A stretch of DNA of 64,000 nucleotides from Psychrobacter glaciei (GCF_014652895.1 NZ_BMZR01000008.1:1-64000); one strand, 5' to 3'. Counted from the stretch's first letter, positions 17,043 to 26,822 are shown. The notes: a model not told the origin generated them from the sequence alone. Program-made: numbers and translations.

Positions 17043-18524
17043 CTATGAACCTTCGTCAACACGCACGAGCTTCACGCTACCATCAGCACTCGTCACGCGG
17101 CGATAACGCGTATTGCCAGAACTTGATGGTCGAGCCGATGACTGAGGTGAGTAAGTGTTGGGAGTGCTCGTTTGTTGCTGAATCAACTGTCCCATGCGAT
17201 CAGCAGAGGCAAGCTGTAAAGGCTGATTGTTCGCTGGTTGACCATATTGATTGCCATATTGTGTACTTCTTGGAGCTGTGTTTCCTGCATTTCCAATGAT
17301 TGAACGGTAAAATTTCTGTCCTGCGCGTCCATCAGCGGGGAAGATACCCTTACTGGTTTGGTACTGCTGAATCGCAGTGCGAGTATTGTCTCCAATGATG
17401 CCATCGACTTCACCAATATCATAACCAGCATTTAATAGCGCTTGCTGAATGTCTTTTGCTTGCTGGCGACTGATACCCGGATCGTCGGTAGGCCAAGCAG
17501 TGACGAAGTCAGTTTTGCTGCTGTCTTCTTTAGTGATTAGGTCTGATAAATGTGCGATGGCTAAAGCGTAATTCTCTGACGCATTGTACGAATAAAACGT
17601 ATCGAAGTTTTTACCCACTAAGAAAGCAGGACCTTCAGCGCCTGCAGGTAGTAATAAACCAGCACTATTCAAATCGTAGGGCAGTGGACTGCCATTGGCG
17701 AGCGTTAGCCCTTGATCGCGCCAGTGGCTGATAGACTTTTTGTTTTTTCGGTCAGACGCGGCCCAATAACCACTGGGCAATTTGACTTCATAACCCCACG
17801 GCTCGCCAGTACGATAACCACGATTGTCCAAGAAGTTAGCGGTAGAGGCTAGCGCATCAGGGACACTATTAACTAAGTCGCGACGACCATCGCCATCAAA
17901 ATCAACGGCCAATTCTAAAAAAGTGCTCGGCATAAACTGCGTTTGCCCAAAAGCACCTGCCCATGAGCCAGTCATATCACTTGGCGCGATATCACCATTT
18001 TGGACGATTTTTAGCGCATTGGCATATTCACCTTGGAAGTAGCTCTGACGACGGTCAAAACAAGACAGCGTCGCTAACGATTCAAACAACGGCTTTTTGC
18101 CCAATGTCTGACCGAAGTTTGACTCAACACCCCAGACGCCTAGTACGTGCTCGGCTTTGACCCCATAGCGTGATTCGATTTTACGCAAAGTATCTGCCCA
18201 CTGGCGCTTGGCACGAATACCGTCTTCTACGCGCTCGCTATCGACCAGCGATGAGAGGTAATCCCAAACGTCTTTTTGAAACTCTGGTTGATAGTTCAAC
18301 GATTGAATGACGCTAGGATCAGGCTGGCTTGGGCGATAGTTGTTAAAGGTATAACCATCAACTCCGCTAAACTTACTAGAGTTTTTTAATCCATCTAGAC
18401 ATTGTTGTAGCTCGGCATTAGACAAGTTTGGTGCTTCTGGTCGGGCGGCTTGGGCAGTGCTAGCAAAACTCAAACCAACAGAAAGGCTAAGTAGCGATAA
18501 AGTAGAAACTGGAGTCAAACGCAT
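17043..18524 (-). CDS. Lytic murein transglycosylase (MltB/SLT_2 family) with peptidoglycan-binding domain
   Basis: Cleaves the glycan strands of peptidoglycan in the periplasm. Begins with a Sec signal peptide (about 1-26, cleavage near STAQAA-RPE). The catalytic domain has VLGVWGVESNFG with the catalytic Glu near residue 130, then GSWAGAFGQTQFMPSTF and DFDGDGRRDL, the MltB-type signature. Residues about 350-412 form a C-terminal peptidoglycan-binding module (IQQALLNAGYDIGEVDGIIG). A Gln/Ser-rich tail of about 80 residues follows. No lipobox, so it is probably soluble in the periplasm, unlike E. coli MltB. TAGGAT precedes the ATG. Confidence 0.9.
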   Translation of the reverse strand: MRLTPVSTLSLLSLSVGLSFASTAQAARPEAPNLSNAELQQCLDGLKNSSKFSGVDGYTFNNYRPSQPDPSVIQSLNYQPEFQKDVWDYLSSLVDSERVEDGIRAKRQWADTLRKIESRYGVKAEHVLGVWGVESNFGQTLGKKPLFESLATLSCFDRRQSYFQGEYANALKIVQNGDIAPSDMTGSWAGAFGQTQFMPSTFLELAVDFDGDGRRDLVNSVPDALASTANFLDNRGYRTGEPWGYEVKLPSGYWAASDRKNKKSISHWRDQGLTLANGSPLPYDLNSAGLLLPAGAEGPAFLVGKNFDTFYSYNASENYALAIAHLSDLITKEDSSKTDFVTAWPTDDPGISRQQAKDIQQALLNAGYDIGEVDGIIGDNTRTAIQQYQTSKGIFPADGRAGQKFYRSIIGNAGNTAPRSTQYGNQYGQPANNQPLQLASADRMGQLIQQQTSTPNTYSPQSSARPSSSGNTRYRRVTSADGSVKLVRVDEGS

Positions 18525-18748
18525 GAAAATATCCTATAAACGTCAAAGTGGTCATTAAAAGAGGATGCAGAACTGGTTAAGGTAGTATGGACTTAGAGTA
18601 ACCAATCTAAATAGTAAAGAAAAGGTATCGAAGCACTCAGTTACTATAAATGGACGTTGGTGTGAGGTTAGGAGAGGGTTTTTGACGGAAACGTCTAATG
18701 TCAAAATGCCTAGCATCTTAGTAGATCTTTATTTTCACTAAAACCCAA

Positions 18749-19462
18749 CTACTCCCCCAAAACCCCATCCAACTCATTAATAAAGTTATGAATGCGCTCT
18801 GCATTTTTACCTAAATCACTACCGCCAACCCGTGACTTACTGCGGATATCGAGTAGACGCTCACTGCCGTTATCCGTTACACGTACGACAACATCGTCTT
18901 TAAAGCCGAACCACATCGTACTATCTGTCGCTTCGACAATTCCTTTATCCGCATCGCTATTTACCAATTCCCAGCCTAAATTATTGACGGCTTGTTCGGT
19001 CGCCTTGACCAATTCAGATTGTGATTGTGTATAGCTCAAGGTTTGCAGATCCGGATAGGCGTCACGCTGTTGTTTTGCAGTTGCTTCACCTGCGTACTCA
19101 ATTGGATTTGGCGCATCAGCGCGTAGTGGGGCAATGGCCTCAAACTTAGGTGGATTGATCAGGTCGGTCGATATATCGTGAATAGGCGGTACACTTTTGC
19201 CTTTATTCATCATGCTAAGCGGCATAGCTATGGCAATAGTCGACAGTAGCAGCGCTATTACCGTGCTACCAAGCGTCACTGTTTTGCGTTTAAATATCAT
19301 TTGTAAAACGAGCAAGATAAGGGCGGCAATTCCAGCAAACACACCGAATTTAAATCCTATAAAGGCGGTACCCAAATCGACGACGCCATATTTATAAAGC
19401 GGACCGGGTAACGCCACCAATAAAAAAGCGATTAAGCTTACGAGACTAACTAGAACTTTCAT
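18749..19462 (-). CDS. DUF1499 domain-containing membrane protein
   Basis: 237 residues. Three hydrophobic segments occupy the N-terminal half (about 3-20, 35-58 and 66-86); the C-terminal half (about 118-237) is the DUF1499 domain, with YPDLQTLSY, ATDSTMWFGFKDDVVVRV and LLDIRSKSRVGGSDLGKNAERI. The function of DUF1499 proteins is not established. CGGAGA 8 nt before the ATG supports the start. Lies downstream of tpm on the same strand with a 69-nt gap, so it may be cotranscribed. Confidence 0.85.
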   Translation of the reverse strand: MKVLVSLVSLIAFLLVALPGPLYKYGVVDLGTAFIGFKFGVFAGIAALILLVLQMIFKRKTVTLGSTVIALLLSTIAIAMPLSMMNKGKSVPPIHDISTDLINPPKFEAIAPLRADAPNPIEYAGEATAKQQRDAYPDLQTLSYTQSQSELVKATEQAVNNLGWELVNSDADKGIVEATDSTMWFGFKDDVVVRVTDNGSERLLDIRSKSRVGGSDLGKNAERIHNFINELDGVLGE

Positions 19463-19531
19463 TAGGTTTCTCCGTTATGATTTAATCGTCGCTTAATCAC
19501 TATTGAGTCACTGTGATAATTAAGCTTATGT

Positions 19532-20200
19532 TTAATTCAACAGCCAAATATGCTCAGTGACTTTTAGCTCAGGTGCGGAGCCAATAGTAGCAGGTTCATT
19601 TATCAGTTCGTTAATTTGATAGTGCTCGCCATAGTATTGCTGTATTTGCTCGTTACTTATGGAGAAGGGCGGTCCATTCTTTTTATTTTGATCATAATTG
19701 AGCGTGATTAATAATTGCGGTGCAAATTTTTTATCAGCAGTATCGCTAAGCTGTCGCACTTGCTCGCTATATTTCACACGCATATTGGCTGGTAAGGCAA
19801 TCAATGCCGCTTTATCGTATACCGCATCGACAAAGCCAATATCCTCAGCCGATAGCGCAAAAATATCAGCAACCCATAGCGTGATGGTTCGTCCTGCCAG
19901 CTGACCTTGATAGGATTTAATGATTGGATTATCCGCATGTTGATATACAGTAGGCACGATATTTTGCTCAGCAAAGAACTCTTGCACGGCTGTCTCAACC
20001 AATTCAACGCCAACGACATTATAGCCCTGCGCTGTTAGCCATGCCATATCGATCGACTTACCACATAAAGGCACAAATACTCGACCACCAGCGGGCACGT
20101 TCAAATGGTTAAAGTACTTCGTTAATAACGGATTAACTTCAGACTGATTAAAACCAATGCGTTTCTCTTGCCAGCGCGTTTGCCAAAATTCAGGGTTCAT
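19532..20200 (-). CDS. tpm: Thiopurine S-methyltransferase
   Basis: SAM-dependent methyltransferase of the bacterial TPMT group, which also methylates selenium and tellurium compounds in some species. 222 residues, family-typical. Key segments: MNPEFWQTRWQEKRIGFNQ at the N terminus, VFVPLCGKSIDMAWL (about 42-56, SAM-binding loop), GVELVETAVQEFF, and VDAVYDKAALIALP (about 125-138). AAAGGCGA before the ATG. Natural substrate in this organism unknown. Confidence 0.9.
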   Translation of the reverse strand: MNPEFWQTRWQEKRIGFNQSEVNPLLTKYFNHLNVPAGGRVFVPLCGKSIDMAWLTAQGYNVVGVELVETAVQEFFAEQNIVPTVYQHADNPIIKSYQGQLAGRTITLWVADIFALSAEDIGFVDAVYDKAALIALPANMRVKYSEQVRQLSDTADKKFAPQLLITLNYDQNKKNGPPFSISNEQIQQYYGEHYQINELINEPATIGSAPELKVTEHIWLLN

Positions 20201-20278
20201 ACGTTCGCCTTTATTGGTTAAGGTTTATATTATTAGTTATTTTTATAATAATCTTTTGGGTGATGATGCTAAAGGTAT

Positions 20279-20314
20279 TAAAAAGCCAAACACCTATGAG
20301 ATAAGCGTTTGGCT
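20279..20314 (-). terminator. probable terminator after msrA
   Basis: On the minus strand an 8 bp stem (20307-20314 with 20284-20291) with a large loop is followed by five T out of six. Lies about 60 nt beyond the msrA stop. Weaker than the other terminators here. Confidence 0.55.
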
Positions 20315-20374
20315 ATGATTAAAATTTGCTCTAAAAACTATGCTTTTTCAGCAGTTTCTTATTCAACGTTTTGC

Positions 20375-20896
20375 TTAGCTCACCATGTATTTACTGAACT
20401 CTTTACGCAATTTGGCAAGCTTTGGCGGTATCGCAAAGTTGCAATAAGCTTGTCCTGGGTTTCTATTAAAGAAGTCTTGATGGGTTTCTTCTGCTTGATA
20501 AAACTCAACAGCAGGATGTATTTCTGTGACCACATTGACACCCATATCACGCAATTTATTAATGGTACGGTCGACGGTTGGTTTTTGATCTTCTTCGGTG
20601 TAAAACACCACACTGCGATATTGGCTACCGACATCATTACCTTGACGATCCATGGTGGTGGGATCATGAGTGGCAAAGAAAACATCTAGGATGACTTCTA
20701 GCGGGACGATAGAGTCATCAAACTCAACCTTGATGACTTCAACGTGTCCTGTCGTACCACTACAGACTGCCTCATAGTTGGCAGATACCGCGTCACCGCC
20801 CATGTAGCCTGACACGACAGATTGCACGCCTTTTACAGATAAAAATACTGATTCGGTGCACCAAAAACAGCCACCGCCTAATATAATGGTTTGCAT
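20375..20896 (-). CDS. msrA: Peptide methionine-(S)-S-oxide reductase
   Basis: Repairs oxidised methionine in proteins. 173 residues with the catalytic GCFWC motif at 9-13 (Cys10 nucleophile), SGYMGG, the TGHVEVIKVEFD segment, and FFATHDPTTMDRQGNDVGSQYRS, all MsrA signatures. Single-domain, cytoplasmic, no MsrB fusion. AGGAA lies before the ATG. Monocistronic. Confidence 0.95.
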   Translation of the reverse strand: MQTIILGGGCFWCTESVFLSVKGVQSVVSGYMGGDAVSANYEAVCSGTTGHVEVIKVEFDDSIVPLEVILDVFFATHDPTTMDRQGNDVGSQYRSVVFYTEEDQKPTVDRTINKLRDMGVNVVTEIHPAVEFYQAEETHQDFFNRNPGQAYCNFAIPPKLAKLRKEFSKYMVS

Positions 20897-21065
20897 AATT
20901 TTTCCTATTATTATAGATGTTGTTATAGAGATGGGCTAAGGTCTTTATTTGGATGCAATGGCGTCATTTTTCAATGACTTATTGCTTTGAAGAATTTATT
21001 ACCCTTAGCGCTACCTAATCAGCTTAGCAGGGCATCTGACCGCGATAAGTAACAAACAGTAATGT

Positions 21066-21071
21066 TATAAT
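21066..21071 (+). promoter_or_regulatory. candidate extended -10 for cmoAB
   Basis: TGTTATAAT (TG one base before TATAAT) is an extended -10 match 80-100 nt before the cmoA coding region. No clear -35 is present, which extended -10 promoters tolerate. Sequence match only. Confidence 0.35.
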
Positions 21072-21158
21072 GGGCTTTTGCTACGTTGAGCAGCTTTTAA
21101 CTAAATAATGACAAGCATGAAAGTAATTATTTCCTACTTTAAGTTCTATTATCCAAAA

Positions 21159-21956
21159 ATGAGTCGCACCATGAGCCAATCCAAGTCTGCTATCAAACAT
21201 GACACCCTATTTGACAAACCGTTCACCACGCCACTCGATAAAGCAGCGCGCTTTTCTTTCGATGAGCAAGTGGTGGCTTGTTTCCCTGATATGATTCGTC
21301 GCAGTGTGCCTGGTTATGGTCAAGTGCTCGCGATGCTGCCTATCTTTGCTCGTCGTCATTGCAAATATCGCCAGCAGGATGATAATGGTCAACGTGTCAG
21401 TCGCATCTATGATTTGGGTTGCTCCCTTGGCGCGGCGAGCATGACCTTGGCAGGCGAATTTGAGGCGCAAGACTTACAGATTAAGGCGATTGATATTTCA
21501 CCAGCGATGACGACGGAAGCAAGCACGTTATTGAGTGAGAATTATCCTGAGCATGACATCGAAGTCATCACTGCTGACATTCGCGACGTCAAGCTTGAGC
21601 CATGCGATATGGTGATTTTGAATTTAACGCTACAGTTTTTACCAGCAGCAGATAGAGTTGCGGTATTAGAGAATATCTATAATGTGCTTAGCGAAGGCGG
21701 CATATTAGTGCTAACCGAAAAGACCCATGCATTTGATGAGCAATATGATGCGTGGTTGGTTGAGCGTTATTACGACTTTAAACGCGCCAATGGCTATACC
21801 GAGATGGAAATTAGCGGCAAGCGTAATGCGCTAGAAAATGTCCTCATTACGGATACCTTAGATGAGCATCATGCACGCTTGAGTGATGTTGGATTTGAGC
21901 GTCATCTGACGTGGTTTCAGTTTTTAAACTTTGTCTCTGTGGTGGCGTTTAAATAA
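21159..21956 (+). CDS. cmoA: Carboxy-S-adenosyl-L-methionine synthase
   Basis: Makes carboxy-SAM from SAM and prephenate for wobble-uridine modification of tRNA. Signature segments: DTLFDKPF near the N terminus, [22 protein letters not shown], and the SAM-binding loop [16 protein letters not shown], followed by [11 protein letters not shown]. The start is uncertain. ATGs at 21108, 21159 and 21171 are in frame and none has a good ribosome site; 21159 gives 265 residues, near the family's ~250. Directly precedes cmoB with a 50-nt gap, a standard pairing. Confidence 0.92.
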   Translation: MSRTMSQSKSAIKHDTLFDKPFTTPLDKAARFSFDEQVVACFPDMIRRSVPGYGQVLAMLPIFARRHCKYRQQDDNGQRVSRIYDLGCSLGAASMTLAGEFEAQDLQIKAIDISPAMTTEASTLLSENYPEHDIEVITADIRDVKLEPCDMVILNLTLQFLPAADRVAVLENIYNVLSEGGILVLTEKTHAFDEQYDAWLVERYYDFKRANGYTEMEISGKRNALENVLITDTLDEHHARLSDVGFERHLTWFQFLNFVSVVAFK

Positions 21957-22006
21957 TCCTTATCTTTAATACAGTTATTTTTCAATCAATACGGTAACCT
22001 GCTTTT

Positions 22007-23050
22007 ATGCTCAACGACACTATCATCAACGCCGAACGCGAATTATATCTAACCCTACTAGAGCTGGCGCAACAGCAGCCGAGCGCTTATGAGTGGCTTA
22101 AGCAATTACCAACATGGTTAAATGCGATCAAAGACAAAGCTAACTATGCGCATGCGCCTGCCTACCAAGCGTCAGTCGCTCGTTTGCCAATACTAACCGT
22201 CAACAACGTCGATCTAAACAGTGATACATTGACGATTGACGCGAGACTTAATGAGTCTGAGCGCAAACAAACAATGGCACTACTAAAGCAATTGATGCCG
22301 TGGCGTAAAGGGCCTTTTCAGATTGGTAGTCAAATTGGCAGTCAGATCGGTAATGATGAATCAGCTATAAAAATTGATACCGAATGGCACAGTGACTGGA
22401 AGTGGCAACGAGTGGCGCCGCATTTGGGTAGGTTAGAAGGCCGTCGTGTATTAGATGTAGGCGGTGGTTCTGGTTACCATGGTTGGCGCATGGCAGGGGC
22501 AGGAGCGGAGACGGTCATTATCGTTGATCCGTCATGCTTGTTTTATCATCAGTTTATGGCGATTCGGCACTTTATGGGTAATGCCGATAATTATAGGACG
22601 CACTATATTCCCGTACCGCTTGAGGCGTTGCCTGCGCACAGCCAATTGTTTGATACGGTGTTTAGCATGGGCGTGCTTTATCATCGTCAGTCACCTTTTG
22701 AGCATTTACAGCAGCTACGTGGTCAGCTCGTCAAAGGCGGTGAGTTAGTGCTTGAGACGTTGGTCATCGAAGGCGATGCCAATACCGTACTCGTACCGCA
22801 CGACCGCTATGCGCAGATGAATAACGTGTATTTCTTACCATCAGTGGCAGCATTGATTGGTTGGCTAGAAAAAGTAGGATTCTCAGACGTGCGCTGCGTG
22901 GATGTGGCAGTGACTTCGACGGAAGAGCAGCGTAAAACAGAGTGGATGACCTATCATTCGCTAGCAGACTTCCTAGATCCCAATGATTCGACTAAGACCA
23001 TGGAAGGGTATCCAGCACCAATGCGCGCGACCTTGATTGCCAAGAGGTAG
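22007..23050 (+). CDS. cmoB: tRNA U34 carboxymethyltransferase
   Basis: Transfers the carboxymethyl group of carboxy-SAM to 5-hydroxyuridine at tRNA position 34, giving cmo5U. 347 residues with WRKGPFQIG, IDTEWHSDWKWQR, the SAM loop VLDVGGGSGYHGWRM and the FDTVFSMGVLYHR motif. Between GPFQIG and IDTEW the protein has an unusual insert made by a 12-nt repeat in the DNA (three copies at 22322-22357, encoding IGSQ/IGSQ/IGND); homologs have a shorter loop here. Probably cotranscribed with cmoA. Confidence 0.93.
   Translation: MLNDTIINAERELYLTLLELAQQQPSAYEWLKQLPTWLNAIKDKANYAHAPAYQASVARLPILTVNNVDLNSDTLTIDARLNESERKQTMALLKQLMPWRKGPFQIGSQIGSQIGNDESAIKIDTEWHSDWKWQRVAPHLGRLEGRRVLDVGGGSGYHGWRMAGAGAETVIIVDPSCLFYHQFMAIRHFMGNADNYRTHYIPVPLEALPAHSQLFDTVFSMGVLYHRQSPFEHLQQLRGQLVKGGELVLETLVIEGDANTVLVPHDRYAQMNNVYFLPSVAALIGWLEKVGFSDVRCVDVAVTSTEEQRKTEWMTYHSLADFLDPNDSTKTMEGYPAPMRATLIAKR
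22322..22357 (+). repeat. 12-nt tandem repeat inside cmoB
   Basis: Three in-frame copies (22322-22333, 22334-22345, 22346-22357), the first two differing at two third-codon positions and the third more diverged. Adds about eight residues to a surface loop ahead of the methyltransferase core. Confidence 0.75.
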
Positions 23051-23069
23051 AGCGCTATTAGTATCTGCC

Positions 23070-23192
23070 ATGAATAGATCTCTTGCACAAGTCATTGCTA
23101 ACCTTAGTAACAAGCTAGGTGTTTATGACCCATCATTGGAAGGTGAAGATATGCCCGAATTAAATGAGCCACTTCTTAAAAGCGACTTCTAA
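23070..23192 (+). CDS. possible 40-residue small protein
   Basis: Open frame starting MNRSLAQVIANLSNKLGVYD and ending at TAA 23190, 19 nt after cmoB. It overlaps the 3' end of the convergent DUF2788 gene by 33 nt. No clear ribosome site. The sequence reads like an amphipathic N-terminal helix followed by an acidic tail. It may be a genuine small gene or the remnant of a longer one. Confidence 0.25.
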   Translation: MNRSLAQVIANLSNKLGVYDPSLEGEDMPELNEPLLKSDF

Positions 23193-23378
23193 TAATATCT
23201 TGAGTAAAAATCCTACAAAGCCCGCACCCAGCGCCAAGAAAATCCAAAAAGTACCTGCTCGCCCAGCTTCAGACTTTTTAGAGATATCCCAAACAATAAA
23301 GAATAAAAACGCAATGAATATAGGTAATAATACGTATAGTCCCCAACTGGTGACGGTACTGGCGGCAATGGCAAACAT
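23160..23378 (-). CDS. DUF2788 small membrane protein
   Basis: 72 residues with two hydrophobic helices (about 12-31 and 44-64) separated by a basic loop (SKKSEAGRAGTF). The arrangement WGLYVLLPIFIAFLFFIVWD plus FWIFLALGAGFVGFL matches the DUF2788 family of inner-membrane proteins of unknown function. Convergent with cmoB and overlapping only the doubtful small frame at 23070. AT-rich upstream, no strong ribosome site seen. Confidence 0.75.
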   Translation of the reverse strand: MFAIAASTVTSWGLYVLLPIFIAFLFFIVWDISKKSEAGRAGTFWIFLALGAGFVGFLLKILLEVAFKKWLI

Positions 23379-23935
23379 GGCATAATCCTATAAAGTGGCA
23401 ACATACCGTCTATTTAACGCTATCATTCTATGGTTTCTTTGATAGAAATCGCCCTAAGAAAAGCGTATCACCCTCAAATAATGAGCAGTAATAAATAAAA
23501 CAATAAATGAAAATTAAATAGAAGGGAAAAATACAAAGCATCATTATAACGCGGAAGCAAGTGGGTATAAACTGATGCTAATGAGTCGACAACAGTAACG
23601 CTACAATTAGCAGGGCTAACTGTTCATTGCCCATCCTAAATCGCAGCCTATTTATACCGTCTCTTTGGGATTTATCATGAACGATAGCATAGGTAGGCCT
23701 TTTAACTGCATAAATTACTCGCATTAACTGTTATAACCGTAAGATTTTAGTGCTAATTTTGGTGCAAATGGTGCAATAAAGCGCAAAGATTGTTATATTT
23801 ACAGGTTACTTATCCTTTTGTACTATTTTATCCCTTGCAATGTCGGTCGCTATTATAATGGGCAGTTATCGACTGCTCGCATTCGCCACATTTTTACACC
23901 GTTTTTGTTGTTTATTTAACTGAGTTCAAATCCTT
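23379..23935. other. intergenic region upstream of argS
   Basis: 557 nt between divergent DUF2788 and argS. TATAAT at 23854-23859, about 77 nt before argS, is a candidate -10; the surrounding ATTATAATGGGC resembles the one before cmoA. No other structure noticed. Confidence 0.35.
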
Positions 23936-25765
23936 ATGTCACAAGCCCAAATTGATACACTTGCATCACTATTCAACGATGCTATTCATACCTTACAAGC
24001 CGATGGCACACTACCTGCTGACTGGCAAAACAACAGCCAAATCACCCGTACGAAAGACTTAAGCCATGGTGATTTTGCCAGTAATATCGCGCTTACTGCT
24101 GCCAAAGCTGCCAAGGCTAATCCACGCCAGCTTGCCGAAAAAATCGTCAACGCCTTGCCTGAAAATCAAGACATTCGCCAAATAGAAATCGCAGGGCCAG
24201 GGTTTATCAATGTCTTTTTAAACGCTGAAGCCAAATTTGCAGTGTTAGACGATATTTTTAACTTACAAGATCGTTTTGGCTTAAGTGATCAGTTTGAAGG
24301 GCAAAAAATTCAAGTTGAATTCGTCTCTGCCAATCCAACGTCAAGTCTGCACGTCGGTCACGGTCGCGGTGCTGCATTTGGCATGAGCGTGTCAAACCTG
24401 CTAGAAGCGATTGGCTATGACGTCACCCGCGAATACTATGTCAACGATGCCGGTCGGCAGATGGACATCTTGGCGACCAGTACGTATCTGCGTTATCTAG
24501 AAGCCAACGGCGAGGAAATACAGTTTCCCGTTAATGGTTATCAAGGCGACTATGTCAGTGATATTGCAGAAACGCTAAAAGTACAGCATGGCACAAGCTA
24601 CGTGCATCGCTTTACAGACGTTGCTAAAGATGCGCCAGAAGATGCACAGTTTGAAATCAATGCCGACGGCGAAAAAGTTTTGCTATCAGGTGATAAAGAA
24701 GCCCATATCGATGGTTTGATTGCCAATAGTAAAGCATTGCTTGGTGAGGGCTATGAGCTGTTTTTAAATGCCGCATTGAGCAGTATTTTGGCTGATATTA
24801 AAGACGACTTGATTGACTTTGGTGTGCGTTACGAGTGTTGGTTTAGCGAAAGATCGATCGATAGCGAGATTGAGCCAGTACTACAAGTTTTAGATGACAA
24901 AGGTTATCTGTACGAAAAAGACGGTAATATTTGGTTTAAATCGACCGACTTTGGCGATGAAAAAGACCGTGTGGTACGCCGTGCTAATGGTCAATCTACC
25001 TATTTTGCTTCTGATATCGCTTATCATAAAAATAAGTTTGATCGTGGTTTTGATAAAGTCGTCAACGTTTGGGGCGCGGATCACCATGGTTATGTGCCAC
25101 GGGTAAAAGCTGCTTTATTAGCTTTGGGAATTGATGCAAAACGCCTCGATGTGGTGTTGGTACAATTCGTAGCGCTATGGCGTGGTAGTGAAAAAGTACA
25201 AATGTCATCGCGTTCTGGTCAGTTTGTTACCTTGCGCGAGCTGCGTGCAGAAGTCGGTAATGACGCTGCGAGATTCTATTATGTGGCACGTAAGCCTGAA
25301 GTGCATATTGACTTTGATTTAGAGCTTGCCAAATCACAAAGCAAAGACAACTTGGTTTATTATATTCAATATGCGCATGCACGGGTTTGCCGCGTATTAG
25401 AAAAACTGGCAACCTATGGTTTGACAGTAGATGATGCCGTTGGTTTGGCGCATCAAAATCTGCTTAGTGCACCCAATGAAGATGAGCTGATTAAACTGCT
25501 AGCAGGATATCCAGCGACACTGTTACGTGCAGCGACAGGCTATGAGCCGCATGTACTGACCAACTATCTAAAAGAGTTGGCAGCGCTATTCCATGGCTGG
25601 TACGATACCAATCGTATTTTGCCGGTGAGCTTAACTTCAGGCGAAACACCAAGTCAGGAAGAGATTGAATTGATGCAAGCACGTCTGCGTTTGTCTAAAG
25701 CAGTACGCCAAGTATTGGCCAATGGGCTTAGTTTATTAGGGCTATCCGCACCGTCTAGCATGTAG
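23936..25765 (+). CDS. argS: Arginyl-tRNA synthetase
   Basis: Charges tRNA-Arg. 609 residues with the N-terminal additional domain (about 1-110), class I HIGH motif as SSLHVGHGRG (about 137-146), the KMSKS equivalent degenerate as VQMSSRSGQFVTL (about 421-433), typical of ArgRS, and the anticodon-binding DALR domain from about 475 ending LLGLSAPSSM. Standard length. The stop codon lies within the first unit of an 18-nt tandem repeat. Confidence 0.96.
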   Translation: MSQAQIDTLASLFNDAIHTLQADGTLPADWQNNSQITRTKDLSHGDFASNIALTAAKAAKANPRQLAEKIVNALPENQDIRQIEIAGPGFINVFLNAEAKFAVLDDIFNLQDRFGLSDQFEGQKIQVEFVSANPTSSLHVGHGRGAAFGMSVSNLLEAIGYDVTREYYVNDAGRQMDILATSTYLRYLEANGEEIQFPVNGYQGDYVSDIAETLKVQHGTSYVHRFTDVAKDAPEDAQFEINADGEKVLLSGDKEAHIDGLIANSKALLGEGYELFLNAALSSILADIKDDLIDFGVRYECWFSERSIDSEIEPVLQVLDDKGYLYEKDGNIWFKSTDFGDEKDRVVRRANGQSTYFASDIAYHKNKFDRGFDKVVNVWGADHHGYVPRVKAALLALGIDAKRLDVVLVQFVALWRGSEKVQMSSRSGQFVTLRELRAEVGNDAARFYYVARKPEVHIDFDLELAKSQSKDNLVYYIQYAHARVCRVLEKLATYGLTVDDAVGLAHQNLLSAPNEDELIKLLAGYPATLLRAATGYEPHVLTNYLKELAALFHGWYDTNRILPVSLTSGETPSQEEIELMQARLRLSKAVRQVLANGLSLLGLSAPSSM

Positions 25766-25808
25766 TGTCTTTCTAACATGTGGTAATTTTCTAACATGTA
25801 GAATGAGT
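25755..25808. repeat. three imperfect 18-nt tandem repeats spanning the argS stop
   Basis: Units at 25755-25772, 25773-25790 and 25791-25808 share CTA(G/A)CATGT(A/G)G. The first includes the argS stop codon TAG (25763-25765); the array fills the gap to the SPOR-protein gene. Confidence 0.8.
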
Positions 25809-25866
25809 ATAGGCGACCGATAGCAATAATTCGATAATGATAGATTCAGTAGGGAGAAAGAGATCC

Positions 25867-26682
25867 ATGCTAGCCAAAAAACCTAAAGGCGCGACCGAAA
25901 AGCGCAAATCAAGTAGCGTATCAGGTTTATTATGGATGTTTGTCGGGGCAGTATTGACCTTAATGATTGGGGTGTTTTTGTACCTTTCGCCATTATTCGA
26001 TTTCAGCCCCGCTGATAGCACTGCCGGCAATGATCCTGATCGTCAGGTAGAGCCTCGCATCGATACTGACACTGATAATAGCGATTACGAGTTCTACGAT
26101 ATCTTGCCCAATCAAGAGATGGCCACTATTCCTGATGAAAATATCAGTGAGACAGGTAATGATGGTTTGGGTAGTATCGGTGCTTTTGAACCGGACGTCG
26201 TCGTTACTCAACCAGAGAACAACTCAGCCAGTCGCAATGATGATACGGGTAACTTCGGTATTTCTGAAAGCACCTCTATCGAGCCGAGCCGTGGTAGCAA
26301 TGCTGGCACGAGCAATAATAGCGATGATATTGTTATCGTTGAAGAAGACGCTACCTATGATAGTGCACCAGCTAACGGCAATACAGCAAACCGTACCAAT
26401 AACGCAGGGGCGAGTACGGCTAGTATTCAACCTGCGAAGCCTGCAGCGACTTATATCTTGCAGATTAATAGCTTCGGTGATGCTGATGAAGCCGATCGCC
26501 GCCGTGCCCAAGTGTTGATGGCAGGTGTAGATGCGAGAGTGGTCAAAAACACCACGGGCAATGGCTTGCCTATCTATCAGGTTATTTCGCGCCCAATGAA
26601 TAACCGTCAAGCAGTCACTACTGCTCAGCAGCGCCTACAAAATAATGGTATTGATTCTATTATTGTTGAGCAGCGCCGCTAA
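25867..26682 (+). CDS. SPOR-domain membrane protein (FtsN-like)
   Basis: Probable cell-division protein. From ATG 25867 (chosen for the purine-rich GGGAGAAAGAG upstream; 25837 is the longer alternative) the 271 residues comprise a short basic cytoplasmic tail, one membrane helix (about 19-41), a long Asp/Asn/Ser/Thr-rich periplasmic linker (about 45-190) and a C-terminal SPOR domain (about 193-270, YILQINSFGDADEADRRRAQ) that binds denuded peptidoglycan at the septum. The position right behind argS matches the FtsN locus of pseudomonads. The linker is full of degenerate tandem codons. Function by homology and context. Confidence 0.82.
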   Translation: MLAKKPKGATEKRKSSSVSGLLWMFVGAVLTLMIGVFLYLSPLFDFSPADSTAGNDPDRQVEPRIDTDTDNSDYEFYDILPNQEMATIPDENISETGNDGLGSIGAFEPDVVVTQPENNSASRNDDTGNFGISESTSIEPSRGSNAGTSNNSDDIVIVEEDATYDSAPANGNTANRTNNAGASTASIQPAKPAATYILQINSFGDADEADRRRAQVLMAGVDARVVKNTTGNGLPIYQVISRPMNNRQAVTTAQQRLQNNGIDSIIVEQRR

Positions 26683-26822
26683 GTTGCGCCTAATAGCTGC
26701 CATACTCATTTATTAATAATAAAAGCGTCGCAATGGCGTTTTTTTTATCTCTGTTTTTTGGCAAAGTTATTTTTTCTGTTGGTTTATTATCTCTCATCAA
26801 AAATTTCATAAAGAGCGTGGCT

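Noticed and set aside
26733..26822. Longer start for the EIIC-like gene
   Set aside because: The extra 30 residues have no ribosome site, while ATG 26823 has AAGAG at good spacing.
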